Both the position numbers and the translations under genes were made by a program. From NCBI RefSeq assembly GCF_014696065.1, contig NZ_JACJPL010000026.1, positions 372,001-436,000 of the forward strand: 64,000 nucleotides of DNA. The letters run 5' to 3'. Below the pieces are notes generated by a model that worked only from the letters and a program-made list of their open reading frames with translations, searched no databases and had not been told where the DNA came from. Positions 57,518-64,000 of the stretch are shown in pieces. Positions within the stretch are counted from its first letter, which is position 1. Every line of letters starts with the position of its first letter. Origin of the DNA: Leptolyngbya sp. FACHB-261. GTDB lineage: Bacteria; Cyanobacteriota; Cyanobacteriia; FACHB-261.

Positions 57518-59452
57518 ATGCTACACATTCTTCTTCTCGCTGCTAACATCTTCATTGCGACTTCTTATTTTATAATCGCATTTCTGATTTTTCGAGGCCT
57601 CATTCGCGGGCACCAACATCTCTTGAATAATCCACTGGTGCTAGCGACATCAGCGATCTTCTTGACCTGTGGTTTTGGTCACACCGGTCATGTCTTGATG
57701 AGTGCAGAAGCTGGTCATCAAGCCCCATCAACTCTGCTTAAACTACAAGTTGGTATTGATATTGTAACTGCAATGGTTGGCATTACTTATCTCACCCTAC
57801 GTCGGCATTATTCTCTTTTGATCGATGGGCCATTAATATTAGCGCAAACCCGGAGTCAATTAGCTGAGGCAAATTTAAAATTAGGTAAAGTCAATACGAA
57901 TTTAGAGACTTTAGTTGCTGAGCGTACTGCTGAATTGTTGCAAATCAATGGGAGATTGGAAGGCGAGATTCTAGAACGGCAGCAAGTTGAGAGGGCTTTG
58001 AGAGAAAAGCAAGAACTTCTACGTTTAGTGCTAGACAACATTCCTCAGCAGATCTTTTGGAAAGATACTAACTCAGTCTATTTAGGTTGCAATAAAACCT
58101 GGGCACAGGCGGTAGGAATCGGTAGTGTAGAAGAGGTAATCGGCAAAACAGACTTTGAACTATCTCACGTATTAAAACCAAATGAATCTAGTTACAAGCA
58201 AGATTGGCGTGTCATTGATACAGATACAGCTGAATTGCATGTAATTGAGCAAAAAACCAAGGCTGACGGAAAGCAGGACTGGCATGACGTTAGCAGAGTT
58301 CCTATTCATGATTCTTCTGGTGCAGTGGTCGGTATATTATGCACCATGGAGGATATTACGGAACGCAAACAAGCTGAAGAAGCATTGCGCAAAAGCATGG
58401 CAACTAATCGAGCCTTGCTTGATGCTATGCCAGACTCTATGTTCCGCATCAGTAAAGACGGTGTGTTTGTAAATTTTAAGGCTGCTAAGGATAGTGAATT
58501 TCCGTTACCTCCTTGCGAGTTTTTAGGTAAGCACATCTGTGAGGTTTTTCCTGTAGCTGTTGGGAAGCCAGCGATGCAGTGTATCGAACAGGCCTTACTG
58601 ACTCAGGAAATTCAAATCTTTGAGTACAGGCTTGTAAATAAGGGGCTACGTGAGTACGAAGCTCGAATTGTGGTTAGTGCAGAGGATGAAGTCATCGCCA
58701 TTGTGCGAGATATCACCGAACGCAAGCGTGCGGAGAATAAACTCGTTAAAACCTTGGAAAAGGAGAGGGAGCTTAGCAAACTTAAATCTGATTTTGTGAC
58801 AATGACCTCTCATGAGTTTCGTACTCCACTGAGCATCATTTTGTGCTCAGCCGAGTTGCTAGAGCACTACAGCCACAAATGGACTGAGCAGAGAAAATTA
58901 GAGCATTTTCATCGTATTCAAGCAGTTGTTAAGTATATCACTCAGCTTCTAGACGGTGTACTGGTTATCGGTCAGGCGGAGGCGGGCAAGCTGGAGTTTA
59001 AGCCGGTTTCAATAGATCTAGTGAAGTTCTGTCGTAGCCTAGTTGAGGAAGTTCAGCTAAGTATCGCCATCAAGCATAAGCTCACCTTTACAAGCCAGAT
59101 TCAAACGATGAAGGCCTTGGTCGATGAAAAATTGCTGAGGCATATCCTCAGCAATCTACTCTCCAATTCAGTTAAATATTCTGCTGAAGGTAGTGAAGTT
59201 AAACTTGAACTGACTTATGACAATAGCAGCGCAGTTTTCGAGATTCGAGACTCCGGTATTGGCATTCCTTTGGTGGATCAAAAACGTCTGTTTGAATCCT
59301 TCCATCGAGCATCCAATGTCGGCACCATTTCTGGTACCGGCCTGGGGCTCGCAATTGTCAAGCGGTCCGTAGACTTGCATGGAGGACAAATAACATTCAA
59401 CAGCAAGGTTGGAGTTGGCACTAAGTTCACTGTCATGATCCCATTGAAATAA
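57518..59452 (+). CDS. Membrane sensor histidine kinase with ethylene-receptor-like N-terminus
   Basis: The protein of about 644 residues has three N-terminal helices (about 3-28, 40-62 and 75-97). Helix 2 contains FLTCGFGHTGHVL; CGxxH, with helix 1 ANIFIATSYFIIA, parallels the copper- and ethylene-binding domain of plant ETR1 and cyanobacterial Etr1. Cys51, His55 and Tyr17 match ETR1 Cys65, His69 and Tyr32, but ETR1 Asp25 is Asn10 and Pro36 is Ala21. A coiled coil, two PAS domains (about 170-295 and 300-415), HisKA with TSHEFRTP, and HATPase (NLLSNSVKYS, DSGIGIP, GTGLGLAIV) follow. ATG 57518 is chosen over TTG 57512. The response regulator gene follows by 12 bases. Confidence 0.85.
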   Translation: MLHILLLAANIFIATSYFIIAFLIFRGLIRGHQHLLNNPLVLATSAIFLTCGFGHTGHVLMSAEAGHQAPSTLLKLQVGIDIVTAMVGITYLTLRRHYSLLIDGPLILAQTRSQLAEANLKLGKVNTNLETLVAERTAELLQINGRLEGEILERQQVERALREKQELLRLVLDNIPQQIFWKDTNSVYLGCNKTWAQAVGIGSVEEVIGKTDFELSHVLKPNESSYKQDWRVIDTDTAELHVIEQKTKADGKQDWHDVSRVPIHDSSGAVVGILCTMEDITERKQAEEALRKSMATNRALLDAMPDSMFRISKDGVFVNFKAAKDSEFPLPPCEFLGKHICEVFPVAVGKPAMQCIEQALLTQEIQIFEYRLVNKGLREYEARIVVSAEDEVIAIVRDITERKRAENKLVKTLEKERELSKLKSDFVTMTSHEFRTPLSIILCSAELLEHYSHKWTEQRKLEHFHRIQAVVKYITQLLDGVLVIGQAEAGKLEFKPVSIDLVKFCRSLVEEVQLSIAIKHKLTFTSQIQTMKALVDEKLLRHILSNLLSNSVKYSAEGSEVKLELTYDNSSAVFEIRDSGIGIPLVDQKRLFESFHRASNVGTISGTGLGLAIVKRSVDLHGGQITFNSKVGVGTKFTVMIPLK

Positions 59453-59464
59453 TAGGAGCAGAAA

Positions 59465-60097
59465 ATGCAAAGAATTCTTGTCATTGAAGACGAGCCCCTA
59501 GTTCGATTAAGTATTCTAGAACTTTTGGAAGCTGAAGACTACGAGGCAATTGGTGCAGAAGATGGTTCCATTGGTGTGGAACGAGCTCGACAATACAACC
59601 CGGATCTCATCCTTTGTGATGTGATGATGCCTGAGCTGGATGGCTACGGCGTACTAAGTACATTGCAGCAAGATCAAAAAACTGCCACAATCCCTTTCAT
59701 TTTTCTGACAGCTAAAGCAGCCAAAACGGACATTCGTGAAGGCATCGAATTGGGAGCTGACAACTACCTAACGAAGCCATTTACTAGAGCTGAGCTGTTA
59801 AGTGCAATTACAGCACGTTTGGCTAGCCTAGATCAGCATCCCTATCCTGTAGAATTGATTCCTCAATTTCTAGGTCAGCCCTCAGTTGATTGGATCTATA
59901 AGAATCTGATTAGCCCTCAAATTGAGAAAGATTATAGGGGCTGGCATGTGGCTATTGAACCTGAGAGCGGCAAATGCTTCCTAGGGCCTACGCTTGAGTC
60001 AGCCCATCAAGCAGCTCGTGTAGCTTTCCCAACTGCAGTATTCTACTATTGCCAAGTCAAAAATACAGCTGTAGAAAGCCTGCAAGAAAAGCGTTGA
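59465..60097 (+). CDS. Response regulator with a C-terminal domain of unknown function
   Basis: The 210-residue protein has a REC domain (1-120: IEDEP, Asp52 in LILCDVMMPELDG, Lys in LTKPFTRAE) and a C-terminal part without DNA-binding motif. That part contains ISPQIEKDYRGWHVAIEPES, then GPTLESAHQAARVAFPTAVF, and resembles the small DUF5678-like fold (YxGxWVA... ) seen in proteins of unknown role. TAGGAG lies about 7 bases before ATG 59465. It follows its probable kinase by 12 bases. Output may be by protein contact, not transcription. Confidence 0.88.
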   Translation: MQRILVIEDEPLVRLSILELLEAEDYEAIGAEDGSIGVERARQYNPDLILCDVMMPELDGYGVLSTLQQDQKTATIPFIFLTAKAAKTDIREGIELGADNYLTKPFTRAELLSAITARLASLDQHPYPVELIPQFLGQPSVDWIYKNLISPQIEKDYRGWHVAIEPESGKCFLGPTLESAHQAARVAFPTAVFYYCQVKNTAVESLQEKR

Positions 60098-60472
60098 CAG
60101 AGCGTGAAAACCACAGGTTAGTTGGTGTTTCTAAGTCCATTGTGTTCATGCATCTCTCTCAGTTGTAGGGAGATGCTTAGCTTTGAAGTAGAAACACCAA
60201 CTTGAATGCGAAACTTAAATGTGAGTATTATCAAGATTGTCTGCCCTAATCTATTGAGCAAGAAAGCTCACTCTAGGCTCTGGAAGTATCTTCGTATTTG
60301 TCTGGATTGGTCATTTGTTTTAGCAATTGGATAGCAATTGAGCTCGGCTATTTGAATCTGGGCGATCTTCAAAGACTGAGGACAAGAGCATCCCGTCCCG
60401 CCCTAACCTTACAATTGGGAAGTTCAGTTTTCTAGCTTACCGGTGCTCAGCCTGCCGGTGCCTGCTCGACTT
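60098..60472. other. Spacer before pgsA with a structured element
   Basis: About 375 bases. The only notable feature is the nested hairpin at 60121-60201, listed separately. Promoter elements for pgsA presumably lie at 60350-60450. Confidence 0.5.
60121..60201 (+). terminator. Nested hairpin downstream of the response regulator
   Basis: An outer 13-bp perfect inverted repeat (60121-60133 with 60189-60201) encloses an inner 7-bp stem (60150-60156 with 60170-60176). It starts 24 bases after the stop codon. No T run follows. The outer arm GTTGGTGTTTCTA shares TTGGTGTTT with the hairpin at 2272-2317. It could be a mobile palindrome, a terminator or a small structured RNA. Confidence 0.55.
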
Positions 60473-60988
60473 ATGACTCTGCCAACCTGGATCACCCTAT
60501 CGCGACTACTGGGGGTACCCGTCATTCTTTGGGCTTTGAGCCTAGGTACTGAGGAAGGCCGTTGGCTTAGCACTGCTGTTTTTTTGGTGGCAGCTGGCAC
60601 AGACTGGCTTGATGGTTACCTTGCCCGTCGCCTCAACCAGGTCACTGAGCTAGGGAAGTTTTTAGACCCTTTAGTAGACAAGCTGTTAGTTTTTGCCCCG
60701 TTGTTGGTGTTGATCGAACTGGGACAGATCCCTGCTTGGGCCGTATTCTTGATTCTGGCCCGGGAACTCACAGTAGCGGGTTGGCGTGTCTCTGGTAGCA
60801 AAGCCATTTCTGGGGCAAACTTGTGGGGCAAACTTAAGACTGTCACTCAAATCCTGGCAATTGCATTGTTGATTGTGCAATCGCCAGGGGGGTTAGAGGC
60901 GTTCTGGTTAGCAGTCATCTTGACCCTCGTCTCTGGTGCCATTTACCTCTGGCCCCAACCTGCCTCGGAGCCAGTGGTTGAACCCTAA
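60473..60988 (+). CDS. pgsA: CDP-diacylglycerol-glycerol-3-phosphate 3-phosphatidyltransferase
   Basis: The 171-residue membrane enzyme has the CDP-alcohol phosphotransferase signature DGYLARRLNQVTELGKFLDP (pattern DGxxARxxxxxxxxGxxxD), extended by a further Asp (PLVDK), and four to five membrane helices. It makes phosphatidylglycerol-phosphate, the route to phosphatidylglycerol, which is essential in thylakoids. ATG 60473 is chosen, as the conserved MTLPTWITLSRLLGVPVI begins there; GTG 60443 would add 10 residues. A terminator lies at 61083. Confidence 0.93.
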   Translation: MTLPTWITLSRLLGVPVILWALSLGTEEGRWLSTAVFLVAAGTDWLDGYLARRLNQVTELGKFLDPLVDKLLVFAPLLVLIELGQIPAWAVFLILARELTVAGWRVSGSKAISGANLWGKLKTVTQILAIALLIVQSPGGLEAFWLAVILTLVSGAIYLWPQPASEPVVEP

Positions 60989-61082
60989 GCAGCCGTCAAA
61001 TCGTACTAAAACCTGTTGAGGAACTTTTCTTTTTAGCAACATTCCTTAATAGCTACTAAGATTTTTTGGGAATATGAGTAAT

Positions 61083-61110
61083 AACGCTTAATAAGCGTTG
61101 TTTGTTTTTG
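61083..61110 (+). terminator. Terminator after pgsA
   Basis: A 7-bp stem (61083-61089 with 61093-61099, loop AAT) is followed by GTTTGTTTTTG, about 95 bases after the pgsA stop. Confidence 0.75.
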
Positions 61111-61317
61111 TTAATACAGGTTAATTGAGACAGTTCTATCCCTTTAGGTTGATGACTTTGAGCCTAAGCCAAAACCCAGGGCAGATATAACGAGGCTTTA
61201 ATTTGTTTATAACCGTAATTACATTCCTATTAAAGCTGTGCTGAGGGGGCATCGCAAGCATTGCACTTCTAGACTCACATTTTCAAACAAACTTTGAGTA
61301 ACCCAAGGGAGTTTTCT

Positions 61318-61572
61318 ATGGCTGGTCAAATGTGCTGGCTACCTGTAATGGGGCGAGATGGTGAGAAGATTTTGCATTTGCGAACTAATCCATCTGAGCC
61401 TTGGAAACCCTATAGAAGCTGTCCGCAATTCGCTGTACCCGACTATAGTACGCCTAACGGGTCTAAAGGTTGGGCAACCTATCAAAAGCTCATGCGAGCG
61501 CAATGGACCTTGCTATCTAGTCCTGCTGAACAACAGGGCCAGAAGACCTTAGAGGCAGCGTTCTCTCGCTAA
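61318..61572 (+). CDS. Small conserved hypothetical protein
   Basis: From ATG 61318 the 84-residue product begins MAGQMCWLPVMGRDGEKILH, then WKPYRSCPQFAVPDYSTPNG and a helical C-terminus. AAGGGAG lies about 7 bases upstream of ATG. In-frame GTG/TTG-type starts before it lack support. No function is known to me; the composition is protein-like. Confidence 0.7.
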   Translation: MAGQMCWLPVMGRDGEKILHLRTNPSEPWKPYRSCPQFAVPDYSTPNGSKGWATYQKLMRAQWTLLSSPAEQQGQKTLEAAFSR

Positions 61573-61764
61573 ACTAGTCGTAGTCCGTTCTTCAATTGCT
61601 CGAGCAAAAACACCCATATTGAGTGGCTATCTAGTTTAATGTGATAATGATAGCGGCTCCCTTTTTTAAATCGTTTAGCTAGTTAGCCTAACTTAAGTGG
61701 CCTTTAGTTAGTCAGACTATTGTTAAACGCCTTGCAATACTTCGAAAACAAGATAGAGGCACCT

Positions 61765-62049
61765 ATGCATGGCACTCTAACTGTAACTCAAATGAGCGCG
61801 GTCCTTAAACCTTTATCAAAAGGGTCTTGGCAAATAACAGATAGTATTGAGAAACCGCCTAAATTTAGACAAGCACAAACGGTATGCTTTCTTGGTGGAA
61901 GTGGTACAGTTAGGGCCTGCCAACCAGAATCTGGTAGTTGGAGCTATCTGGTTGAGATGGATTTGGGACCGGAGCCTGAAATTGGCAGAATCGGCGATGA
62001 AACCACGGTTCTGCTACAGGAAGTGGATATTGAAGGAGTGCTGAGCTAA
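61765..62049 (+). CDS. Small beta-rich protein coupled to a hydrolase
   Basis: From ATG 61765 the 94-residue product includes VLKPLSKGSWQITDSIEKPP, then QTVCFLGGSGTVRACQPES and TTVLLQEVDIEGVLS. Alternating beta strands, no membrane segment. GAGG lies about 8 bases upstream. It overlaps the alpha/beta hydrolase gene by one base (TAATG), so translation is coupled. Family unknown; the pattern resembles small SH3-like cyanobacterial proteins. Confidence 0.7.
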   Translation: MHGTLTVTQMSAVLKPLSKGSWQITDSIEKPPKFRQAQTVCFLGGSGTVRACQPESGSWSYLVEMDLGPEPEIGRIGDETTVLLQEVDIEGVLS

Positions 62050-63266
62050 TGACTACGCTCGACTCATCATTCCTCATCCCGCAGCTCGATTTAGCAATTG
62101 AACGAGTAGTTAAGGGCAATCATGAGATAGGAGAAAGTGATCCTAAAGCTAGGATTTATTCTTGCTTTGCCCTGTTGCTAGCGACGCTGCCGTTCGCCAT
62201 GATTCAGATCAATGTTGCGTTAGATCAGAAGGACATCTACAGCTTTTACCTCTGGATTTTCATTGCCTGTATAGTTGCTAGTTTGCCATTACTGGCTGTG
62301 GGCTGGGCAGAGAGCCTTGTACCTCCAACTCTGCCGGTACCTGAAAGATTGGCTGATTTAGCAAAAATTGGTTTGGCAAAGCGCTGTGGTCATCAGGGAG
62401 ACTGGCACTGGCGCGGCTGGAAAATACGCTATACATTCATTCATAATCCTCATAGCCAAGTACCTGTTATTTTGTTGCATGGTTTTGGTGGCTCCATTGG
62501 TCACTGGCGACAAAACATTGTGGCTCTATCTAAACATCACAGTGTTTATGCTTTAGACCTACTGGGCTTTGGTGCTTCGGATAAGCCCGACACTCCCTAT
62601 AGTGTGCAACTTTGGGTTGAACAAGTTCACGCCTTCTGGCAAACCTTCGTACAAGTACCGGCCGTTCTGGTTGGCAACTCTATTGGTTCGCTGGTTAGCT
62701 TGAGCGAAGCTGCCGTCCATCCAGAGACTGCCTGTGGTGTAGCCATGATTAGTTTGCCAGACACAACCAGTCACAGAGAGACAGTGCCAGCTATTCTGCG
62801 TCCGTTGCTGCAGGGTCTTCAGTTCTGCTTACTGTCACCGCTCCTGCTACAACCATTGTTTCACTTGCTGCGACAACCCTGGATGGTTCGTCGATGGGCT
62901 GGGCTAGCCTATGCCTGCCAAGAAGCAGTCACCGACGAACTGCTAGAAATTCTTACTGCTCCCGCTCGGGAGAAGGGCGCCGCTAGAGCTTTCTGCGCCA
63001 TCCTCAAAGCTATGGTGAGTCCCCAATTCGGACCCTGTATTCAATCCATTTTGAGCAAGCTTCGGGTTCCATCTCTATTGCTATGGGGCCAACAGGATCG
63101 CATGATTCCCAAGGCGCTAGCTCAACGATTTGTAGTCTACAACCCAGCCTTGCAGCTAGTTGAGCTAGAAAATGCTGGTCACTGTGCGCACGACGAGTGC
63201 CCAGAGCGGGTTAACCAGGAACTCTTGGGCTGGATCCAAACGAGCGTATTACAAGCCACTGCCTAA
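62049..63266 (+). CDS. Membrane-anchored alpha/beta hydrolase
   Basis: The 405-residue protein has two N-terminal hydrophobic segments (about 38-57 and 68-88) and then an alpha/beta-hydrolase domain (about 115-400). ILLHGFGGSIGHWRQN is the oxyanion loop, GNSIGSL carries the nucleophile Ser, LLLWGQQDRMIP the Asp and ENAGHCAHDE the catalytic His. The domain is of the epoxide-hydrolase/haloperoxidase type found often in cyanobacteria. Substrate unknown. It overlaps the upstream small gene by one base; the HAD gene follows in the same direction. Confidence 0.88.
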   Translation: MTTLDSSFLIPQLDLAIERVVKGNHEIGESDPKARIYSCFALLLATLPFAMIQINVALDQKDIYSFYLWIFIACIVASLPLLAVGWAESLVPPTLPVPERLADLAKIGLAKRCGHQGDWHWRGWKIRYTFIHNPHSQVPVILLHGFGGSIGHWRQNIVALSKHHSVYALDLLGFGASDKPDTPYSVQLWVEQVHAFWQTFVQVPAVLVGNSIGSLVSLSEAAVHPETACGVAMISLPDTTSHRETVPAILRPLLQGLQFCLLSPLLLQPLFHLLRQPWMVRRWAGLAYACQEAVTDELLEILTAPAREKGAARAFCAILKAMVSPQFGPCIQSILSKLRVPSLLLWGQQDRMIPKALAQRFVVYNPALQLVELENAGHCAHDECPERVNQELLGWIQTSVLQATA

Positions 63267-63347
63267 AATAGTTCCGGTTGTAGAGTAGTTAAGGGGATTT
63301 GGGTGCGCAAGTGCTCAAATCCTTGGTAGTAACAACCGGAAAGCCCC

Positions 63348-64000
63348 TTGCTAACAGCCCTCCTTTTCGATTTAGATGGAACCCTAGCCAACACAGACCC
63401 CTTACACCTTAGGACCTGGCAGGAAATTCTGGGACAATACGGCATCACAGTCGATGCTGTATTTTACAAAAAACATATCAGCGGGCGCTTGAATCCGGAT
63501 ATTGTGCGGGATCTGTTGCCCCAACTTTCGTTAGAAGAAGGTTTGCGCTTGGCCGATCGGAAAGAAGCTCGCTTCCGTGAGTTGGGAACTGAATTACAGC
63601 CGCTGCCTGGTCTCCTGGAACTGCTGGACTGGGCGAGCCAGCACCAACTATCTCGTGCTCTAGTTACTAATGCTCCGCGTGAGAATGCTCATTTCATGCT
63701 TGGGGTTTTAGGCTTGGAGTATGCCTTCACAACTGTTGTTTTGGCAGAGGAGGCAACAGCTGGCAAACCAGACCCTGCGCCCTATCAGCTTGCCCTTAGT
63801 CGCTTGGGTATAATGCCAGGGCAGGCTTTGGCTTTTGAAGATTCTCAAGCTGGGATTCGTGCAGCAGTGGCTGCTGATATTGCAACTGTTGGCATTGCCT
63901 CAACTCATGAGCCTCAGGTCTTGCAAAAGGCTGGAGCAATGCAGGTCATTCCAGATTTCACAGACCCAAAGCTCGTTGAAATCTTTGCTGCGCTTGGCCT
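63348..64000 (+). CDS. HAD-family phosphatase/phosphoglucomutase-like protein (partial)
   Basis: The frame starts at TTG 63348 (GGAAAG about 5-10 bases upstream; no ATG is available before the conserved region). It runs off the right edge after 217 codons. HAD motifs are in order: LLFDLDGTLANTDPLH (nucleophile Asp), RALVTNAPRENA (motif II), GKPDPAPYQLALSRLG (Lys) and ALAFEDSQAGIRAAV (motif III acids). This is the beta-phosphoglucomutase-like subfamily I, cap C1. The substrate is unclear. The stop codon is outside the window. Confidence 0.88.
   Translation, partial: MLTALLFDLDGTLANTDPLHLRTWQEILGQYGITVDAVFYKKHISGRLNPDIVRDLLPQLSLEEGLRLADRKEARFRELGTELQPLPGLLELLDWASQHQLSRALVTNAPRENAHFMLGVLGLEYAFTTVVLAEEATAGKPDPAPYQLALSRLGIMPGQALAFEDSQAGIRAAVAADIATVGIASTHEPQVLQKAGAMQVIPDFTDPKLVEIFAALG

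Overview
The window is cyanobacterial chromosome, with moderate GC. Diagnostic genes are chlL and chlN (dark-operative protochlorophyllide reductase), a nrtABCD nitrate transporter with the NrtC receptor fusion, a Get3d-type ATPase with an alpha-crystallin tail, a folate/biopterin (BT1) transporter, several small cyanobacteria-only proteins, large PAS/GAF sensor kinases and a few HIP1 (GCGATCGC) sites. A filamentous, Leptolyngbya-like organism is plausible but is inference only. No phage, CRISPR array, rRNA operon or intact insertion sequence was seen. There is one tRNA, tRNA-Lys(TTT).

Layout. 1-8 kb: a cut-off DUF4118 sensor, a YfcE-like phosphoesterase, and a CHRD / ECF sigma / anti-sigma group. 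A decaying stretch of about 1.7 kb with gene remnants follows, then a glycogen-debranching-like glycosidase. 8-14.5 kb: nrtA-nrtB-nrtC-nrtD plus a zinc-ribbon DUF6671 gene, all on the minus strand. 15-19 kb: citramalate synthase, then two disordered or low-complexity envelope proteins and an L,D-transpeptidase. 20-23 kb: an acyltransferase and a zinc-uptake pair (znuA, znuC) behind a Zur-like box and a long perfect hairpin, with no znuB. 23-29 kb: STAS regulator, response regulator, 1091-residue kinase, and an overlapping Nfu gene. 29-32.4 kb: chlL, a frameshifted DUF5331 gene, chlN. 32.5-38.5 kb: a frameshifted kinase, a membrane protein, the BT1 transporter and a DUF421 gene with an in-frame stop. 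38.5-44 kb: typA, a membrane protein, GST, TPR protein, panB. 44-46 kb: a disturbed region with a two-stop ORF, palindromic repeats and a 14-unit 21-bp array encoding heptads. 46-57 kb: HU and Get3d in 4-nt overlap, tRNA-Lys, a ChaN-like protein with an ADP-ribosylglycohydrolase-like protein, an aspartate-semialdehyde sulfurtransferase homologue, an S2P protease with CBS domains, and a heterodimeric ABC exporter. 57-64 kb: an ethylene-receptor-like kinase with its response regulator, pgsA, small proteins, an alpha/beta hydrolase, and the start of a HAD hydrolase.

The main themes are nitrogen and zinc acquisition, chlorophyll synthesis and signalling. A recurring feature is breakage: at least six loci (SDR fragment, the fragment at 4784, DUF5331, the kinase at 32.5 kb, DUF421, and the ORF at 44.5 kb) carry single-base lesions, in-frame stops or lost ends. 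Either this lineage is accumulating pseudogenes or the assembly has errors there. The best candidates for something new are the heptad-repeat locus at 45.4-45.8 kb, the HU-Get3d overlap, the ethylene-receptor-like two-component pair, and the hairpin leader of znuA. All functional statements come from reading motifs by eye; no searches were run.
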